Positions 1 to 8,496 are shown, counted from the stretch's first letter. The stretch is 64,000 bases of DNA from Geodermatophilus amargosae (GCF_900116515.1 NZ_FPBA01000026.1:1-64000), one strand, 5' to 3'. A program made the numbers and translations. The notes: generated from the letters alone by a model not told the origin.

Positions 1-248
1 GGCAGCGGCACCCGGAGCTCGAAGACCTCCTCGCAGGTGATCACCCGCTCCCGCGCCGGGATCGCCGCGCACAGGCAGTTGAGGAGGGTGGTCTTCCCGG
101 CCTGCGTGCCACCGGAGACCAGGACGTTCAGGCCAGCGCCGACGGCGGCCTCGAGGAACCGCGCCGCCTGCAGGGTCAGCGTGCCGGTGGCGACCAGCTC
201 GTCGAGGCCGTGCGCACGCAGCACGAACTTGCGGATGTTCACGGCCAT
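1..248 (-). pseudogene. CpaF/TadA-type secretion ATPase, 5'-truncated remnant (runs off the window)
   Basis: Read leftwards, the frame gives the core of a type II/IV secretion ATPase: MAVNIRKFVLRAHGLDEL, then a Walker A motif GGTQAGKTTLLN, then the Asp-box-like VITCEEVFEL; the 3' end lies outside the window. Recognisable similarity begins only around position 262 (DITRRHMAVNIRKFV). The roughly 200-residue N-terminal domain of the family is missing, and the end of the neighbouring hydratase gene starts at 301 instead. An ATG at 246-248 could start a shortened protein, but it would lack the N-terminal domain. The Walker A sequence differs from that of the intact CpaF at 44.6-46.1 kb, so this is a different paralogue. 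I read it as a remnant; a frameshift or a domain-only protein is possible. Confidence 0.6.
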
Positions 249-300
249 GTGCCGCCGGGTGATGTCGGAGTGGCGCCCTCGGATCGGATCCGGTCCCAGG

Positions 301-1074
301 TCAATCCGACCAGACCGGTGGCCGTCTGCCGAGGAAGGCGTCCAGCCCCTCACGGAAGTCCGCCGTCGCGCCGAGTGCCACCGCCTCCTCCCGCTCGATG
401 GTCAAGCCCTCCTCGAAGGGCAGGTCGACGCCCTCGGTGATGCAGCGCCGAATCGCCGCCAGCGCCCGCGCCGGCTTCCGGGCCAGCCCCTCGGCGTAGC
501 TCTGCACCTCCCCACGCAGCCGCTCGGCACCCACCACGACGTCGACGAGGCCGATGGCATGCACCTCCTCGGCGCTGAGCAGCGTGCCGTCATAGAGCAG
601 GCGCAGCGCTCGTGCGCGGCCCAGCAGGCGGGCCAGTGCCTGCGTCGCGCCGACCGGCGGGATGAACCCGATGTCGATCTCCGGCTGCCCGAGTCGGGCG
701 GTGCTCGCGGCGAAGCGGACATCGCAGTGCAGCACCATCTCCAGGCCGCCGCCGACCGCGGTGCCGTGGATCGCCGCCAGCAGCGGCTTGGGCGACGCGC
801 GCATCCTGCGCACGAGGTCGTGGCACACGTCGACCCAGCGGCGCATGCCTTCGTCGTCCATGTCGGAGAAGACCCGCAGATCGGCGCCGACGCTGAAGTG
901 GGCGTCCAGAGCGCTGGCGAACACCACCACCCGGACGGCGGGGTCGGTGAGGTGCCGCTGCAACGCGTCCGGGACCTCTCGCAGCATCTCCCAGTGGAAG
1001 GCGTTGACCGGCGGGCGGTCGTACTCGATCCAGCCCACCCGGTCGTGCACCGTGACCCGCAGGAAGTCGGTCAT
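301..1074 (-). CDS. Enoyl-CoA hydratase/isomerase (crotonase) family protein
   Basis: A 257-residue protein of normal crotonase length. It has the two oxyanion-hole segments (SVGADLRVF near residue 60 and HGTAVGGGLEM near residue 110), the LGQPEIDIGFIPP segment carrying the Glu equivalent to Glu144 of rat mitochondrial hydratase, and a typical C-terminus (DFREGLDAFLGRRPP). At the place of the second catalytic Glu (Glu164 in rat) I read an Arg in RALRLLYDG, so it may be an isomerase or another crotonase activity rather than a true hydratase. The ATG start follows a GAGGG ribosome site. The gene stands alone between the cpaF remnant and a 360-bp spacer, so the substrate cannot be inferred. Confidence 0.85.
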   Translation of the reverse strand: MTDFLRVTVHDRVGWIEYDRPPVNAFHWEMLREVPDALQRHLTDPAVRVVVFASALDAHFSVGADLRVFSDMDDEGMRRWVDVCHDLVRRMRASPKPLLAAIHGTAVGGGLEMVLHCDVRFAASTARLGQPEIDIGFIPPVGATQALARLLGRARALRLLYDGTLLSAEEVHAIGLVDVVVGAERLRGEVQSYAEGLARKPARALAAIRRCITEGVDLPFEEGLTIEREEAVALGATADFREGLDAFLGRRPPVWSD

Positions 1075-1436
1075 CGACCCTCACCCTCGCATCGTCGACC
1101 GACCCTAGAGGCCAGGCTCGACATGCCGAGGTGTTCGGCTTGCTCCCACAGGAGCGACAGAGAACCGCAGATGCCGGTGAGTGAGCGCCTCGGTCCTACG
1201 CGCGGGCATGCGCACGCCGGCCGCTGGAGAAGTCCGACGCCCCCCTACGCCAGGCCGGTCCGCGCGCGAGGGCCAGCGCGCGGAGTCGAGTCGTCGACCG
1301 TCCTCACCCGACGCGTCTCGTCGAAGGGCCAGACGGACCTACGTCCCTGGCGAACGCAGGGTGCGGGCGACCGGGCGATCGCCGGATGCGCCACGGGCGT
1401 ATGGTCGGCGCCCCTCCCGATCGAAGGAGTCCGTGA
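1075..1436. other. Non-coding spacer, 362 bp
   Basis: No reading frame in this stretch resembles a known protein, and no RNA gene or strong hairpin is visible. It lies between the starts of two divergent genes and must hold both promoters. Its right end carries the ribosome site GAAGGAG (1422-1428) for the serine hydrolase. Confidence 0.6.
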
Positions 1437-2693
1437 ATGACCCAGGTCGAGTCCCAGCTCACGTCTCCGGAGTCGGTGGGGATGAGCGTCAACCGCCTCG
1501 GGCGCATCGCGCCCGCGCTGCAGAAGTACGTCGACGAGCGCGGCTACCCGGGCTTCACGACGCTCGTGTCGCGCCGCGGCCAGCTCGTCCATGCGGGGCG
1601 GATCGGCTGGCAGGACCGCGAAGCCGAGGTGCCCCTGGCGGAGGACACGATCTACCGCTTGTACTCGATGACCAAGCCGATCATCTGCACTGCGCTGATG
1701 ACGCTCTTCGAGGAGGGGAGGTTCCAGCTCGTCGACCCGGTCGCCAAGTGGATCCCGGCGTTCGGGGCGACGAAGATCGCCGGGCCGGGCGGGACGCTCG
1801 AGGACCAGTCGCCGCTGCGCCCGATGCAGATCCGCGACGTGATGAGCCACACCAGCGGGCTCACCTACGACTTCCTCGAGGACTTCCCGGTCGCGGAGCA
1901 GTACCGCGCGAAGCAGCTCATGCACGACCCGACGCGCACGCTGGAGAAGCTCATCGACGAGCTCGCGACGATCCCGCTCGCCTTCGCGCCCGGGACGATG
2001 TGGCACTACAGCCTGGGCACCGACGTCACCGCGCGCCTGATCGAGGTCATCTCGGGCCAGGAGCTCGGGGACTTCCTCCAAGAGCGCCTCTTCGGACCGC
2101 TCGGGATGACCGACACGGCCTTCGGCGTGCCGGAGTCCGCGCGCGGCCGCATCTCCGCCATGTACGGCCTGCCGGACATCCTCGCCGAGGACATGACGTT
2201 CAGCACCCTGGCGGGCGCGTTCGCCGCCGGCGACGTCGGCCGCCGCGACGTGGAGTCGACCTATCCGAGCGACGCGGCGGACGTCTTCCAGCGTGGCGGC
2301 CTCGGCCTCTTCGGGACGGGCTCGGACTACATGCGCTTCGCGAACATGCTGCTCACGGGCAAGGCGGAGGACGGCACACGCATCCTCGGCCGCAAGACGC
2401 TCGAGCTGATGCACACGAACCACCTCGCACCGGCGCTGCGCCCGTACGCCCTCGCCGGCGTACCGGCCCTCGGCTACGGGTTCGGCCTGGGCTCTCGCGT
2501 CGCCATGGACATCGGCCAGAGCGCGCTGGCCGGCTCCCCCGGCGAGTTCGGCTGGGCCGGTGCGGCGAAGACCTACTACTGGGTCGACCCCGTCGAGGAG
2601 ATCGTCGGCGTGCTCCTGACGCAGCACATGGTCGGCTTCGACCTGCCCGAGGCCGACTTCCGGGCGGTCGTGTACCAGTCGATCGAGGACTGA
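1437..2693 (+). CDS. Serine hydrolase, beta-lactamase class C / esterase family
   Basis: A 418-residue protein of the class C beta-lactamase/EstB fold (Pfam Beta-lactamase). The S-x-x-K nucleophile motif is SMTK near residue 77, the Tyr motif is HYSLGTDV near residue 190, and the third motif is of the W-x-G type (GWAGAAKTYYW near residue 370). There is no signal peptide, so it is probably a cytoplasmic esterase or transacylase rather than a true beta-lactamase. The start is fixed by GAAGGAG seven to eight bases upstream. Its leucine codons are dominated by CTC, whereas most neighbours prefer CTG, which suggests acquisition from another high-GC lineage. A strong hairpin follows the stop. The natural substrate is unknown. 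Confidence 0.85.
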   Translation: MTQVESQLTSPESVGMSVNRLGRIAPALQKYVDERGYPGFTTLVSRRGQLVHAGRIGWQDREAEVPLAEDTIYRLYSMTKPIICTALMTLFEEGRFQLVDPVAKWIPAFGATKIAGPGGTLEDQSPLRPMQIRDVMSHTSGLTYDFLEDFPVAEQYRAKQLMHDPTRTLEKLIDELATIPLAFAPGTMWHYSLGTDVTARLIEVISGQELGDFLQERLFGPLGMTDTAFGVPESARGRISAMYGLPDILAEDMTFSTLAGAFAAGDVGRRDVESTYPSDAADVFQRGGLGLFGTGSDYMRFANMLLTGKAEDGTRILGRKTLELMHTNHLAPALRPYALAGVPALGYGFGLGSRVAMDIGQSALAGSPGEFGWAGAAKTYYWVDPVEEIVGVLLTQHMVGFDLPEADFRAVVYQSIED

Positions 2694-2701
2694 CCGGCGG
2701 T

Positions 2702-2735
2702 CCCGGGCGGCGGCGGGTCCCCGCCGCCGCCCGGG
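2702..2735. terminator. Perfect 16-bp GC hairpin, likely bidirectional terminator
   Basis: Arms 2702-2717 and 2720-2735 are perfectly complementary around a 2-base centre. There is no T tract, as is usual for actinobacterial terminators. It sits between the 3' ends of the serine hydrolase and the convergent EamA gene, so it may serve both. Confidence 0.7.
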
Positions 2736-2789
2736 GGCGATCATCGCGCGTCGAGCCGCGTGAGCCGGGTCGGCTCGGCGTCGCAGGCC

Positions 2790-3755
2790 CTACGTGTGCC
2801 CGGGACGCGACGTGTCGGGCTCTCGCTCGTCGACCGGCCGTGGCGGCCGTGCTGGGCGGTACAGGGCCACGCCGGCAACGACCGGTGCGACACCGAGGAC
2901 CTCTCGCGCCGTGGGCAGCTGGGCCAGGACCACCACGCCGATGACGGTGGCCGTGGCGGGCAGCAGGGAGACCATCAACGCATAGGTGGCGCGGGCGAGC
3001 CGGGCCATGGCGAGCTGGTCACAGACGTAGGGGATCACCGAGGAGGCGACACCGACGCCGACACCCGCGGCCAGGGCGACGGGGTCGACGAACGCGGGAG
3101 CGGCCGGCACCAGGCCGATCGGCAGCGCGATCAGCGAGGCGATGACCATCGACAGGGCCAGCCCGTCGAGCCCGGGGACCTGACCGCTGCTGGCGACGCG
3201 GTGGGCCAGCACGACGTAGCCGGCGAACAGCAGGGCGTTGGCGGCGGGGAAGGCCAACCCGACCGGCTCGGCCGCGAGGTGCACGTCGGTGAGCAGGTGG
3301 ACCCCGGCCACGGCGGCCAGCAGCGCACCGGCGTTCCGCGCGCTGCGCACGGCGATCGCGGCCAGTGCGATGACCGGCAGGAACTCGACGGCCGCGACGG
3401 TGCACAGGGGGAGCCGGTCGATGGCCAGGTAGAAGCAGCTGTTCATGGCAGCGAGCACGGTCGCCCAGGCGACGAGCAGGCGTCGGGTGCCGCGATCGAG
3501 GGTCCGCCACACCCGCCCGGGTCTGCGCCACAGCGCCAGCACCAGCGCGGCCGAGGCGATCCGCAGCCACGCCACCCCGAGCACGTCGACCCGGGCGAAG
3601 AGGAGCACGGCGAACGCCGGCCCCAGGTAGTGGAACACCGCACTCACCACGAACCACGCATGCGGCGGCACCCGCTCGACCACGCGGCCCAGCTGACCGG
3701 GCCGCGCACCCGCCCCGTCAGTGGCCGGGCGAACGGGATCCCTCGGCTTCGCCAT
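2790..3755 (-). CDS. EamA/RhaT-family metabolite exporter
   Basis: An integral membrane protein of 321 residues with about ten hydrophobic segments arranged as two EamA repeats, the usual drug/metabolite transporter layout. Family hallmarks include Pro/Gly-rich helices such as CTVAAVEFLPVIALA and a loop FHYLGPAFAVLLFARV in the first repeat. The frame stays open further upstream, but that part overlaps the divergent regulator and reads as low-complexity Arg/Ser sequence, so I start at MAKPRDPVRP (3755). Its start lies 34 bp from that of the Lrp-family gene. That arrangement is typical of an amino-acid or metabolite exporter controlled by its own regulator; the substrate is not determinable from sequence. 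Confidence 0.85.
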   Translation of the reverse strand: MAKPRDPVRPATDGAGARPGQLGRVVERVPPHAWFVVSAVFHYLGPAFAVLLFARVDVLGVAWLRIASAALVLALWRRPGRVWRTLDRGTRRLLVAWATVLAAMNSCFYLAIDRLPLCTVAAVEFLPVIALAAIAVRSARNAGALLAAVAGVHLLTDVHLAAEPVGLAFPAANALLFAGYVVLAHRVASSGQVPGLDGLALSMVIASLIALPIGLVPAAPAFVDPVALAAGVGVGVASSVIPYVCDQLAMARLARATYALMVSLLPATATVIGVVVLAQLPTAREVLGVAPVVAGVALYRPARPPRPVDEREPDTSRPGHT

Positions 3756-3789
3756 GCCCCTGTCCTGCGAAGGCACCGCAGCGGTGACC

Positions 3790-4308
3790 ATGCACGAGTG
3801 GAGGAAGGCGCCCGTTTTGGCCTCCCGGAGAGAAGCCAGGAGCCGGAACAGCAGTCGCTTCGGAGCGCCGGCTCTGGACGACGTCGACCGGCGCCTGCTC
3901 GCGTCGCTGACCGAGGATGCCCGCGCCTCGGCCGCGGAGCTCGCTCGGCGCGTCGGGATGTCGGCCCCCGCGGTCCGGGAGCGGATCGCCCGCCTGGAGG
4001 AGACCGGGGTCATCCGGGGCTACCGACTCGACGTGGACCCCGCCGCGCTCGGCCTGCCGGTGGCCGCATGGGTGCGCATCCGGCCGGGTCCTGGTCAGTT
4101 GACCAAGGTCACCGACCTGGCCGCGCGGCTGTCCGAGGTGTCGGAGTGTCATCGGATCTCCGGGGAGGACTGCTTCCTGCTCAAGGTGCACGCCCCGTCG
4201 ATCGAGGCCATGGAGGACGTGCTCGACCGCCTCCTGCTGCACGGTCAGACGATCAGCTCCTTCGTCGTCTCCACCCCGGTTCCGCCCCGCCTCCCGTCAC
4301 CGAGCTGA
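3790..4308 (+). CDS. Lrp/AsnC-family transcriptional regulator
   Basis: A 172-residue regulator. An N-terminal winged helix-turn-helix (LDDVDRRLLASLTEDARASA, then ELARRVGMSAPAVRERIARL) is followed by the RAM/AsnC ligand-binding domain (VSECHRISGEDCFLLKVHAPS), where Lrp proteins bind amino acids and oligomerise. I chose the ATG at 3790; an earlier in-frame start at 3721 would run into the divergent gene. The N-terminal 30 residues before the HTH are basic and somewhat longer than usual. By family precedent it should control the adjacent EamA exporter from the 34-bp shared intergenic region, probably in response to an amino acid (inference). Confidence 0.88.
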   Translation: MHEWRKAPVLASRREARSRNSSRFGAPALDDVDRRLLASLTEDARASAAELARRVGMSAPAVRERIARLEETGVIRGYRLDVDPAALGLPVAAWVRIRPGPGQLTKVTDLAARLSEVSECHRISGEDCFLLKVHAPSIEAMEDVLDRLLLHGQTISSFVVSTPVPPRLPSPS

Positions 4309-4344
4309 CCGGGCGCACCGTCGTGCAAGCGACCACCGGTCGGA

Positions 4345-5172
4345 TCAGCCGGCCCACGGGGCGGCGGCGGGCGCAGCCACGTTGTGCCGGCCGAGGGGCA
4401 GCACCAGGGGCCGCCCCGACGTCGGGTCGACGATCACCCGGCTCTCCAGCCCGAACACGACCCGCACGTTCTCCTCGGTGAGCACCGCGGCGGGGTCGCC
4501 GGCGGCGTGCACCCGGCCGGCGGCCAGGGCCACCAGGTGGTCGGCGTAGCGGGCGGCGAGGTTCAGGTCGTGCAGGACCATCACGATCGTCGTGCCGCGG
4601 GTGCGGTTGAGGTCGGTGAGCAGGTCGAGGACCTCCACCTGGTGCGCGACGTCGAGGAACGTGGTCGGTTCGTCCAGCAGGAGCAGATCGGTCTGCTGGG
4701 CGAGGGCCATCGCGATCCACACGCGCTGGCGCTGGCCGCCGGACAGCTCGTCCACCGGGCGCTCGGCGAGGTCGGTGGTCTGCGTGGCCTCGAGCGCCGT
4801 GGCCACCGCGACGTCGTCCTCCCGGCTCCAGCGCGAGAAGACGCGCTGGTGCGGATGGCGGCCGCGGCCCACGAGGTCGGCGACGGTGATGCCCTCGGGG
4901 GCCAGCGGCGACTGCGGGAGCACCCCGAGCGTGCGGGCGAGCTCCTTGGCCGGCATCCGGTGCACCGCCCGGCCGTCGAGCAGCACCCGGCCGGCGCGCG
5001 GGGCGAGCAGGCGGGACATCGACCGCAGCAGGGTCGACTTGCCGCACGCGTTGGCGCCGACGATCGCCGTCATCCGGCCCGCCGGCAGGACCAGGTCGAG
5101 GTCGTCGATGACGGCGCGCTCGCCGTACCCGAGCACGAGCTCCTCGGCGGCGAGGGAGTGGGTGGTGGTCAC
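4345..5172 (-). CDS. Ferric-siderophore ABC transporter, ATP-binding protein (FecE/FepC type)
   Basis: A 275-residue ABC ATPase: Walker A GANACGKST near residue 40, Q-loop LPQSP, signature LSGGQRQRVWIAMALAQ, Walker B LLLLDEPTTFLD and H-loop VLHDLNLAARY. These are the FecE/FepC-type motifs of iron-siderophore and B12 importers. The GTG start overlaps the stop of the upstream permease as GTGA, so the operon is translationally coupled. It is the last gene of the four-gene unit (binding protein, permease, permease, ATPase) read from the iron-box promoter near 8.43 kb, and it powers uptake across the cytoplasmic membrane. The Cys in GANACGKST replaces the usual Gly but should be tolerated. Confidence 0.93.
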   Translation of the reverse strand: MTTTHSLAAEELVLGYGERAVIDDLDLVLPAGRMTAIVGANACGKSTLLRSMSRLLAPRAGRVLLDGRAVHRMPAKELARTLGVLPQSPLAPEGITVADLVGRGRHPHQRVFSRWSREDDVAVATALEATQTTDLAERPVDELSGGQRQRVWIAMALAQQTDLLLLDEPTTFLDVAHQVEVLDLLTDLNRTRGTTIVMVLHDLNLAARYADHLVALAAGRVHAAGDPAAVLTEENVRVVFGLESRVIVDPTSGRPLVLPLGRHNVAAPAAAPWAG

Positions 5173-6221
5173 AGCGAGCCTCCGGCCCGGTTGGTGCGGA
5201 CGATCAGGTAGACCAGGTACGGCGCGCCCAGCACGCCGGTGACGACACCGACGGGGAAGCGGGTGTCGAGCGCGAACTGCCCGACGAGGTCGGCCACGAG
5301 CACCAGCAGCGCCCCGACGAGGGCCGCCGGCACGAGCAGGGAGCCGTTCGGCCCCACGACCCGGGCGGCGATGGGGCCGGCGAGGAACGACACGAACGCG
5401 ATCGGTCCGCACGCGGCCGTGACGAAGGCGATCAGCCCGACCGCCGCCACGATCGCCACGAGCCGGGTGCGCTCGACGCGCGTCCCCAGGGCGGAGGCGG
5501 TGTCGTCGCCCAGCTGCAGCGCGGCGAGGTCGCGGGTCTGCGCGAGCAGCACGGGCCCGAACACGAGCAGGGCGACCACTGCCGGCAGCGTCGCCTCCCA
5601 GGTCGTGCCGTTGAGGCTGCCGGTCAGCCAGCGCAGCGCCTCGGCGAAGTCCCAGGTCCCGGCCTTCGACAGCACGTAGGAGACGACGCTCCGGGACATC
5701 GCGGCGACGCCGATGCCGATGAGGATGAGCCGGGTGCCCGCGACCCCGCCCGTGGAGGCCAGCGTGTAGACCAGCAGCGCCACGCCGAGCGCGGCGACGA
5801 TCGACGTGACCGAGACCGCGGTCCCCGACAGGCCGAGGAACACGATCGCGATCACCGCCGCGGCGCTGGCGCCGGCGCTGATGCCGATCACGTCGGGGCT
5901 GGCGAGCGGGTTGCGCAGCATCGTCTGGAACGTGACGCCGGCGAGGCCGAAGCCCAGCCCCGCCACGACCGCGAGCACCGCCCGCGGCAGCCGCAGCCGC
6001 CCCACCGTGAAGGTGGCGCCGGGTACGTCCTGGCCGAGGACGACGCGGAACACGTCGCCGGGCGGGTAGACGGTGCGCCCGATCATCAGCGTGACGCAGA
6101 AGGCCGCGACGACGAGGCCGGCGAGCACGGCGACGACCAGCCGCCGGCGCGAGGCGCGGCGGAGCCGGCCACGGGCGACGGCGTCGACGGCCGACGACGG
6201 CGGGACCAGTCCCGCGGTCAC
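5169..6221 (-). CDS. Ferric-siderophore ABC transporter permease (FecCD family, second subunit)
   Basis: A 350-residue polytopic protein with the FecCD layout. It has a short Arg-rich cytoplasmic N-terminus, a first helix, a conserved periplasmic loop (LPRAVLAVVAGLGFGLAGVT, then FQTMLRNPLASPDVIGIS), and the ATPase-contacting segment ACGPIAFVSFLAGPIAARVV. NPLASPDVIGISAGAS is diagnostic of iron-siderophore permeases. It overlaps both neighbours by four bases (ATGA upstream, GTGA downstream). Together with the other permease it forms the transmembrane channel; a heterodimer of two related subunits is the rule for this family. Confidence 0.93.
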   Translation of the reverse strand: MTAGLVPPSSAVDAVARGRLRRASRRRLVVAVLAGLVVAAFCVTLMIGRTVYPPGDVFRVVLGQDVPGATFTVGRLRLPRAVLAVVAGLGFGLAGVTFQTMLRNPLASPDVIGISAGASAAAVIAIVFLGLSGTAVSVTSIVAALGVALLVYTLASTGGVAGTRLILIGIGVAAMSRSVVSYVLSKAGTWDFAEALRWLTGSLNGTTWEATLPAVVALLVFGPVLLAQTRDLAALQLGDDTASALGTRVERTRLVAIVAAVGLIAFVTAACGPIAFVSFLAGPIAARVVGPNGSLLVPAALVGALLVLVADLVGQFALDTRFPVGVVTGVLGAPYLVYLIVRTNRAGGSL

Positions 6222-7261
6222 AGCTCACGCATCCGCTGCCGGCGCACGAGGGCGATGAAGAACGGGGCGCCGACCAGCGCGGTGACGATGCCGACGTCGA
6301 TCTCGCTCGGGCGCGCCACGATCCGGCCGAGCACGTCGGCGCCGACCAGCAGGCACGCGCCGGTCAGGGCCGTGAACGGCAGCAGCCAGCGGTGGTCCAC
6401 GCCCACCAGCAGCCGGCACAGGTGCGGGACGACGAGCCCGACGAAGCCGATCGGCCCGGCCACCGCGGTGGCGGCCCCGCACAGCAGCACCGAGCCGGCC
6501 GCGGCCAGGCCGCGGGCCAGGGCGACGCGCTCGCCGAGACCGGCCGCGAGGTCGTCGCCCAGGGCGAGGGAGTTGAGGCTGCGCGCCGACAGCAGGCTGA
6601 CGACGAGCCCGACCGCGAGGAAGGGCAGGACCGGGGTGATGGTCGCCGAGGTGGCGCCGCCGACCCCGCCGACCTCCCAGGACTGGATGCTGACGGAGAG
6701 GTCACCGCGGGGCAGGGCGATGGCGGTGATGAACGAGGTGAGCGCGGCGGCGGTCGCGGCCCCGGCCAGCGCGAGCTTCAGCGGGGTCGGGCCGCCCCGC
6801 CCCAGCGCGCCGACGGCGTACACGAACACCGTGGAGACGGCGGCCCCGGCGATCGCCGTCCAGATGATGCTGGCGGCCGAGAACAGCCCGAACCAGGCCA
6901 GCCCGGCGACGACGGCCAGCGACGCCCCGCTGTTGATGCCGAGCACGCCCGGGTCGGCCAGCGGGTTGCGGGTCACGCCCTGCATGACCGCGCCGGAGAG
7001 CCCGAGCGCCGCCCCGACGAGGACGGCGAGGACCGTGCGCGGGATCCGCTTGGTGACCGCCGCCTGGCCGAGGTCGTCCGACGACCCGCCGAGCGCGGCC
7101 AGGACGTCGCTCCAGCCCACCCCCCGGGACCCCACCGCGATGGAGGCGGCGGCGAGGGCGGCGAGGACCCCGACGACGACGAGCAGCCACAGCAGCCGGA
7201 CCGGCCCCGGGCGCCGCGCGCCGGCGGTACCCGGGGCCGGAGCGGGTCGGAGCGCGGTCAC
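6218..7261 (-). CDS. Ferric-siderophore ABC transporter permease (FecCD family, first subunit)
   Basis: A 347-residue FecCD permease paralogous to the gene downstream. The signature LSGAVMQGVTRNPLADPGVL is near residue 105, and the coupling-helix region AVAGPIGFVGLVVPHLCRLL is near residue 265. The N-terminus (about 25 residues, rich in Pro/Ala/Arg) is cytoplasmic. The stop of the binding-protein gene and this start are contiguous within the same operon, and its own stop overlaps the next ATG (ATGA). It is predicted to form a heterodimeric channel with the 5169-6221 product. Confidence 0.93.
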   Translation of the reverse strand: MTALRPAPAPGTAGARRPGPVRLLWLLVVVGVLAALAAASIAVGSRGVGWSDVLAALGGSSDDLGQAAVTKRIPRTVLAVLVGAALGLSGAVMQGVTRNPLADPGVLGINSGASLAVVAGLAWFGLFSAASIIWTAIAGAAVSTVFVYAVGALGRGGPTPLKLALAGAATAAALTSFITAIALPRGDLSVSIQSWEVGGVGGATSATITPVLPFLAVGLVVSLLSARSLNSLALGDDLAAGLGERVALARGLAAAGSVLLCGAATAVAGPIGFVGLVVPHLCRLLVGVDHRWLLPFTALTGACLLVGADVLGRIVARPSEIDVGIVTALVGAPFFIALVRRQRMREL

Positions 7262-8286
7262 TGCGCCTCGTCAGCCGCCTCGGCGAGCATCGAGACGTAG
7301 TCCTCGAGCACCCAGGAGATGGCCAGCGGGGTCGGGTTCGCCGCGGTGCCGGGGGGCGTGTCGGGCAGCAGGACGATCGCCCCGTTCTGCACCGCCGGGA
7401 TCTGCGAGAGCAGCGGGTCGGCGTTCAAGGCGTCGACCAGCGCCTGGTCGCCGTAGGTCACGATGACGTCCACGTCGTCGAAGACGTCGATCCGCTCGGC
7501 AGTCACCGTCCCCGAGAACTGCTCGCTGTCGGTCGAGACGCTCGCGACGCTCTCGGGCGTCGAGAGCCCGAGGTCCTCGAAGAAGGCGCTGCGGGTGTCG
7601 AACGGCGTGCAGAAGCTGACCTCGCTGAGGTCGGTCGTGTCCACGTGGGTCAGGAACATCGTCGACGTGCCCTCGAGCTGCGGGTGCTCGGCGACCGTGT
7701 CGGCGATCTCCCGCTCGATGTCGGCGACGAGCTCCTCGCCCTCCTCGGCCATCCCCATGCCCGCGGCGTTGACCTCGATCATCTCCCGCCACGGCGTCGC
7801 CCACGGCGCCACCGGGTAGGCCACGACCGGCGCGATCTCGCTCAGCGTGTCGTAGTCCTCCTGGGTCAGCCCCGAGTAGCCGGCGAGGATGACGTCGGGG
7901 TCGGTGTCGGCGACTGCCTCGAAGTCGATGCCGTCGGTCTCGTCGAACAGCACCGGAGCGTCGGCACCGAGCTCCTCGAGCCGCTCCTCGACCCACGGCA
8001 GCAGGCCGTTGCCGTCGTCGTCGCCGAAGTTGGCGGCGGCCATGCCCACCGGGACGACGCCGAGGGCCAGCGGCACCTCGTGGTTGGCCCAGTTCACCGT
8101 GGCGACCCGCTCCGGCGTCGACTCGATCGTCGTCGTGCCGAAGGCGTGCTCGATGGTCACGGGGGCGGAGTCGCCGGAGGCCTCCGCCTCGTCGCCGGCC
8201 GCGGCCGACGACTCGGAGCAGGCGGCGAGTCCGCCGACGAGCAGGGCAGCGGTCGAGAGCGCTGCCAGACGTGGTGCCGAACGCAT
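7258..8286 (-). CDS. Iron-siderophore ABC transporter substrate-binding lipoprotein (FecB/FepB type)
   Basis: A 342-residue lipoprotein. The signal MRSAPRLAALSTAALLVGG leads to the lipobox LAAC with Cys23 as the lipidated residue, and an acidic Ser/Ala linker follows. The body is a Peripla_BP_2 fold (ERVATVNWANHEVPLALGVV, DPDVILAGYSGLTQEDYDTL, LLPDTPPGTAANPTPLA). This ATG is preferred over an upstream frame because AAGGA lies seven bases before it and the signal peptide begins exactly here. It is the first gene of the importer, about 140 bp downstream of an iron box, so expression should rise when iron is scarce. The siderophore is unknown; no siderophore biosynthesis gene lies in the window. 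Confidence 0.93.
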   Translation of the reverse strand: MRSAPRLAALSTAALLVGGLAACSESSAAAGDEAEASGDSAPVTIEHAFGTTTIESTPERVATVNWANHEVPLALGVVPVGMAAANFGDDDGNGLLPWVEERLEELGADAPVLFDETDGIDFEAVADTDPDVILAGYSGLTQEDYDTLSEIAPVVAYPVAPWATPWREMIEVNAAGMGMAEEGEELVADIEREIADTVAEHPQLEGTSTMFLTHVDTTDLSEVSFCTPFDTRSAFFEDLGLSTPESVASVSTDSEQFSGTVTAERIDVFDDVDVIVTYGDQALVDALNADPLLSQIPAVQNGAIVLLPDTPPGTAANPTPLAISWVLEDYVSMLAEAADEAQ

Positions 8287-8426
8287 GGTGTCCTTCCGGT
8301 CCTGGCCGCGCTGAGGTCCAGCGCGGTCGTCCTCCACCGGTCGGCGGGGCCCGGGCGCAGGGGCAGCCGCTGACCGGCCCGCGCACGCGTCCACGCGGTG
8401 CACGGGGACACCCGACCGAGACGAGA

Positions 8427-8445
8427 TGAGGCTTGCCTAACCAAA
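8427..8445 (-). promoter_or_regulatory. Iron box (DtxR/IdeR operator)
   Basis: On the minus strand the 19-mer reads TTTGGTTAGGCAAGCCTCA. It matches 15 of 19 positions of the DtxR/IdeR consensus TTAGGTTAGGCTAACCTAA, including the GGTTAGGC core. It lies upstream of the siderophore-binding lipoprotein gene, in the right orientation and distance (about 140 bp) to repress the whole importer when iron is plentiful. Confidence 0.8.
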
Positions 8446-8496
8446 CTTAGGGTGCCCTTGCTCGTCAGGCAACCACGAACAGGTCACGACACGGAG

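Noticed and set aside
1075..1436. Possible small gene in the 362-bp spacer
   Set aside because: All frames give Arg/Pro/Ser-rich sequence without a plausible start and ribosome site combination.
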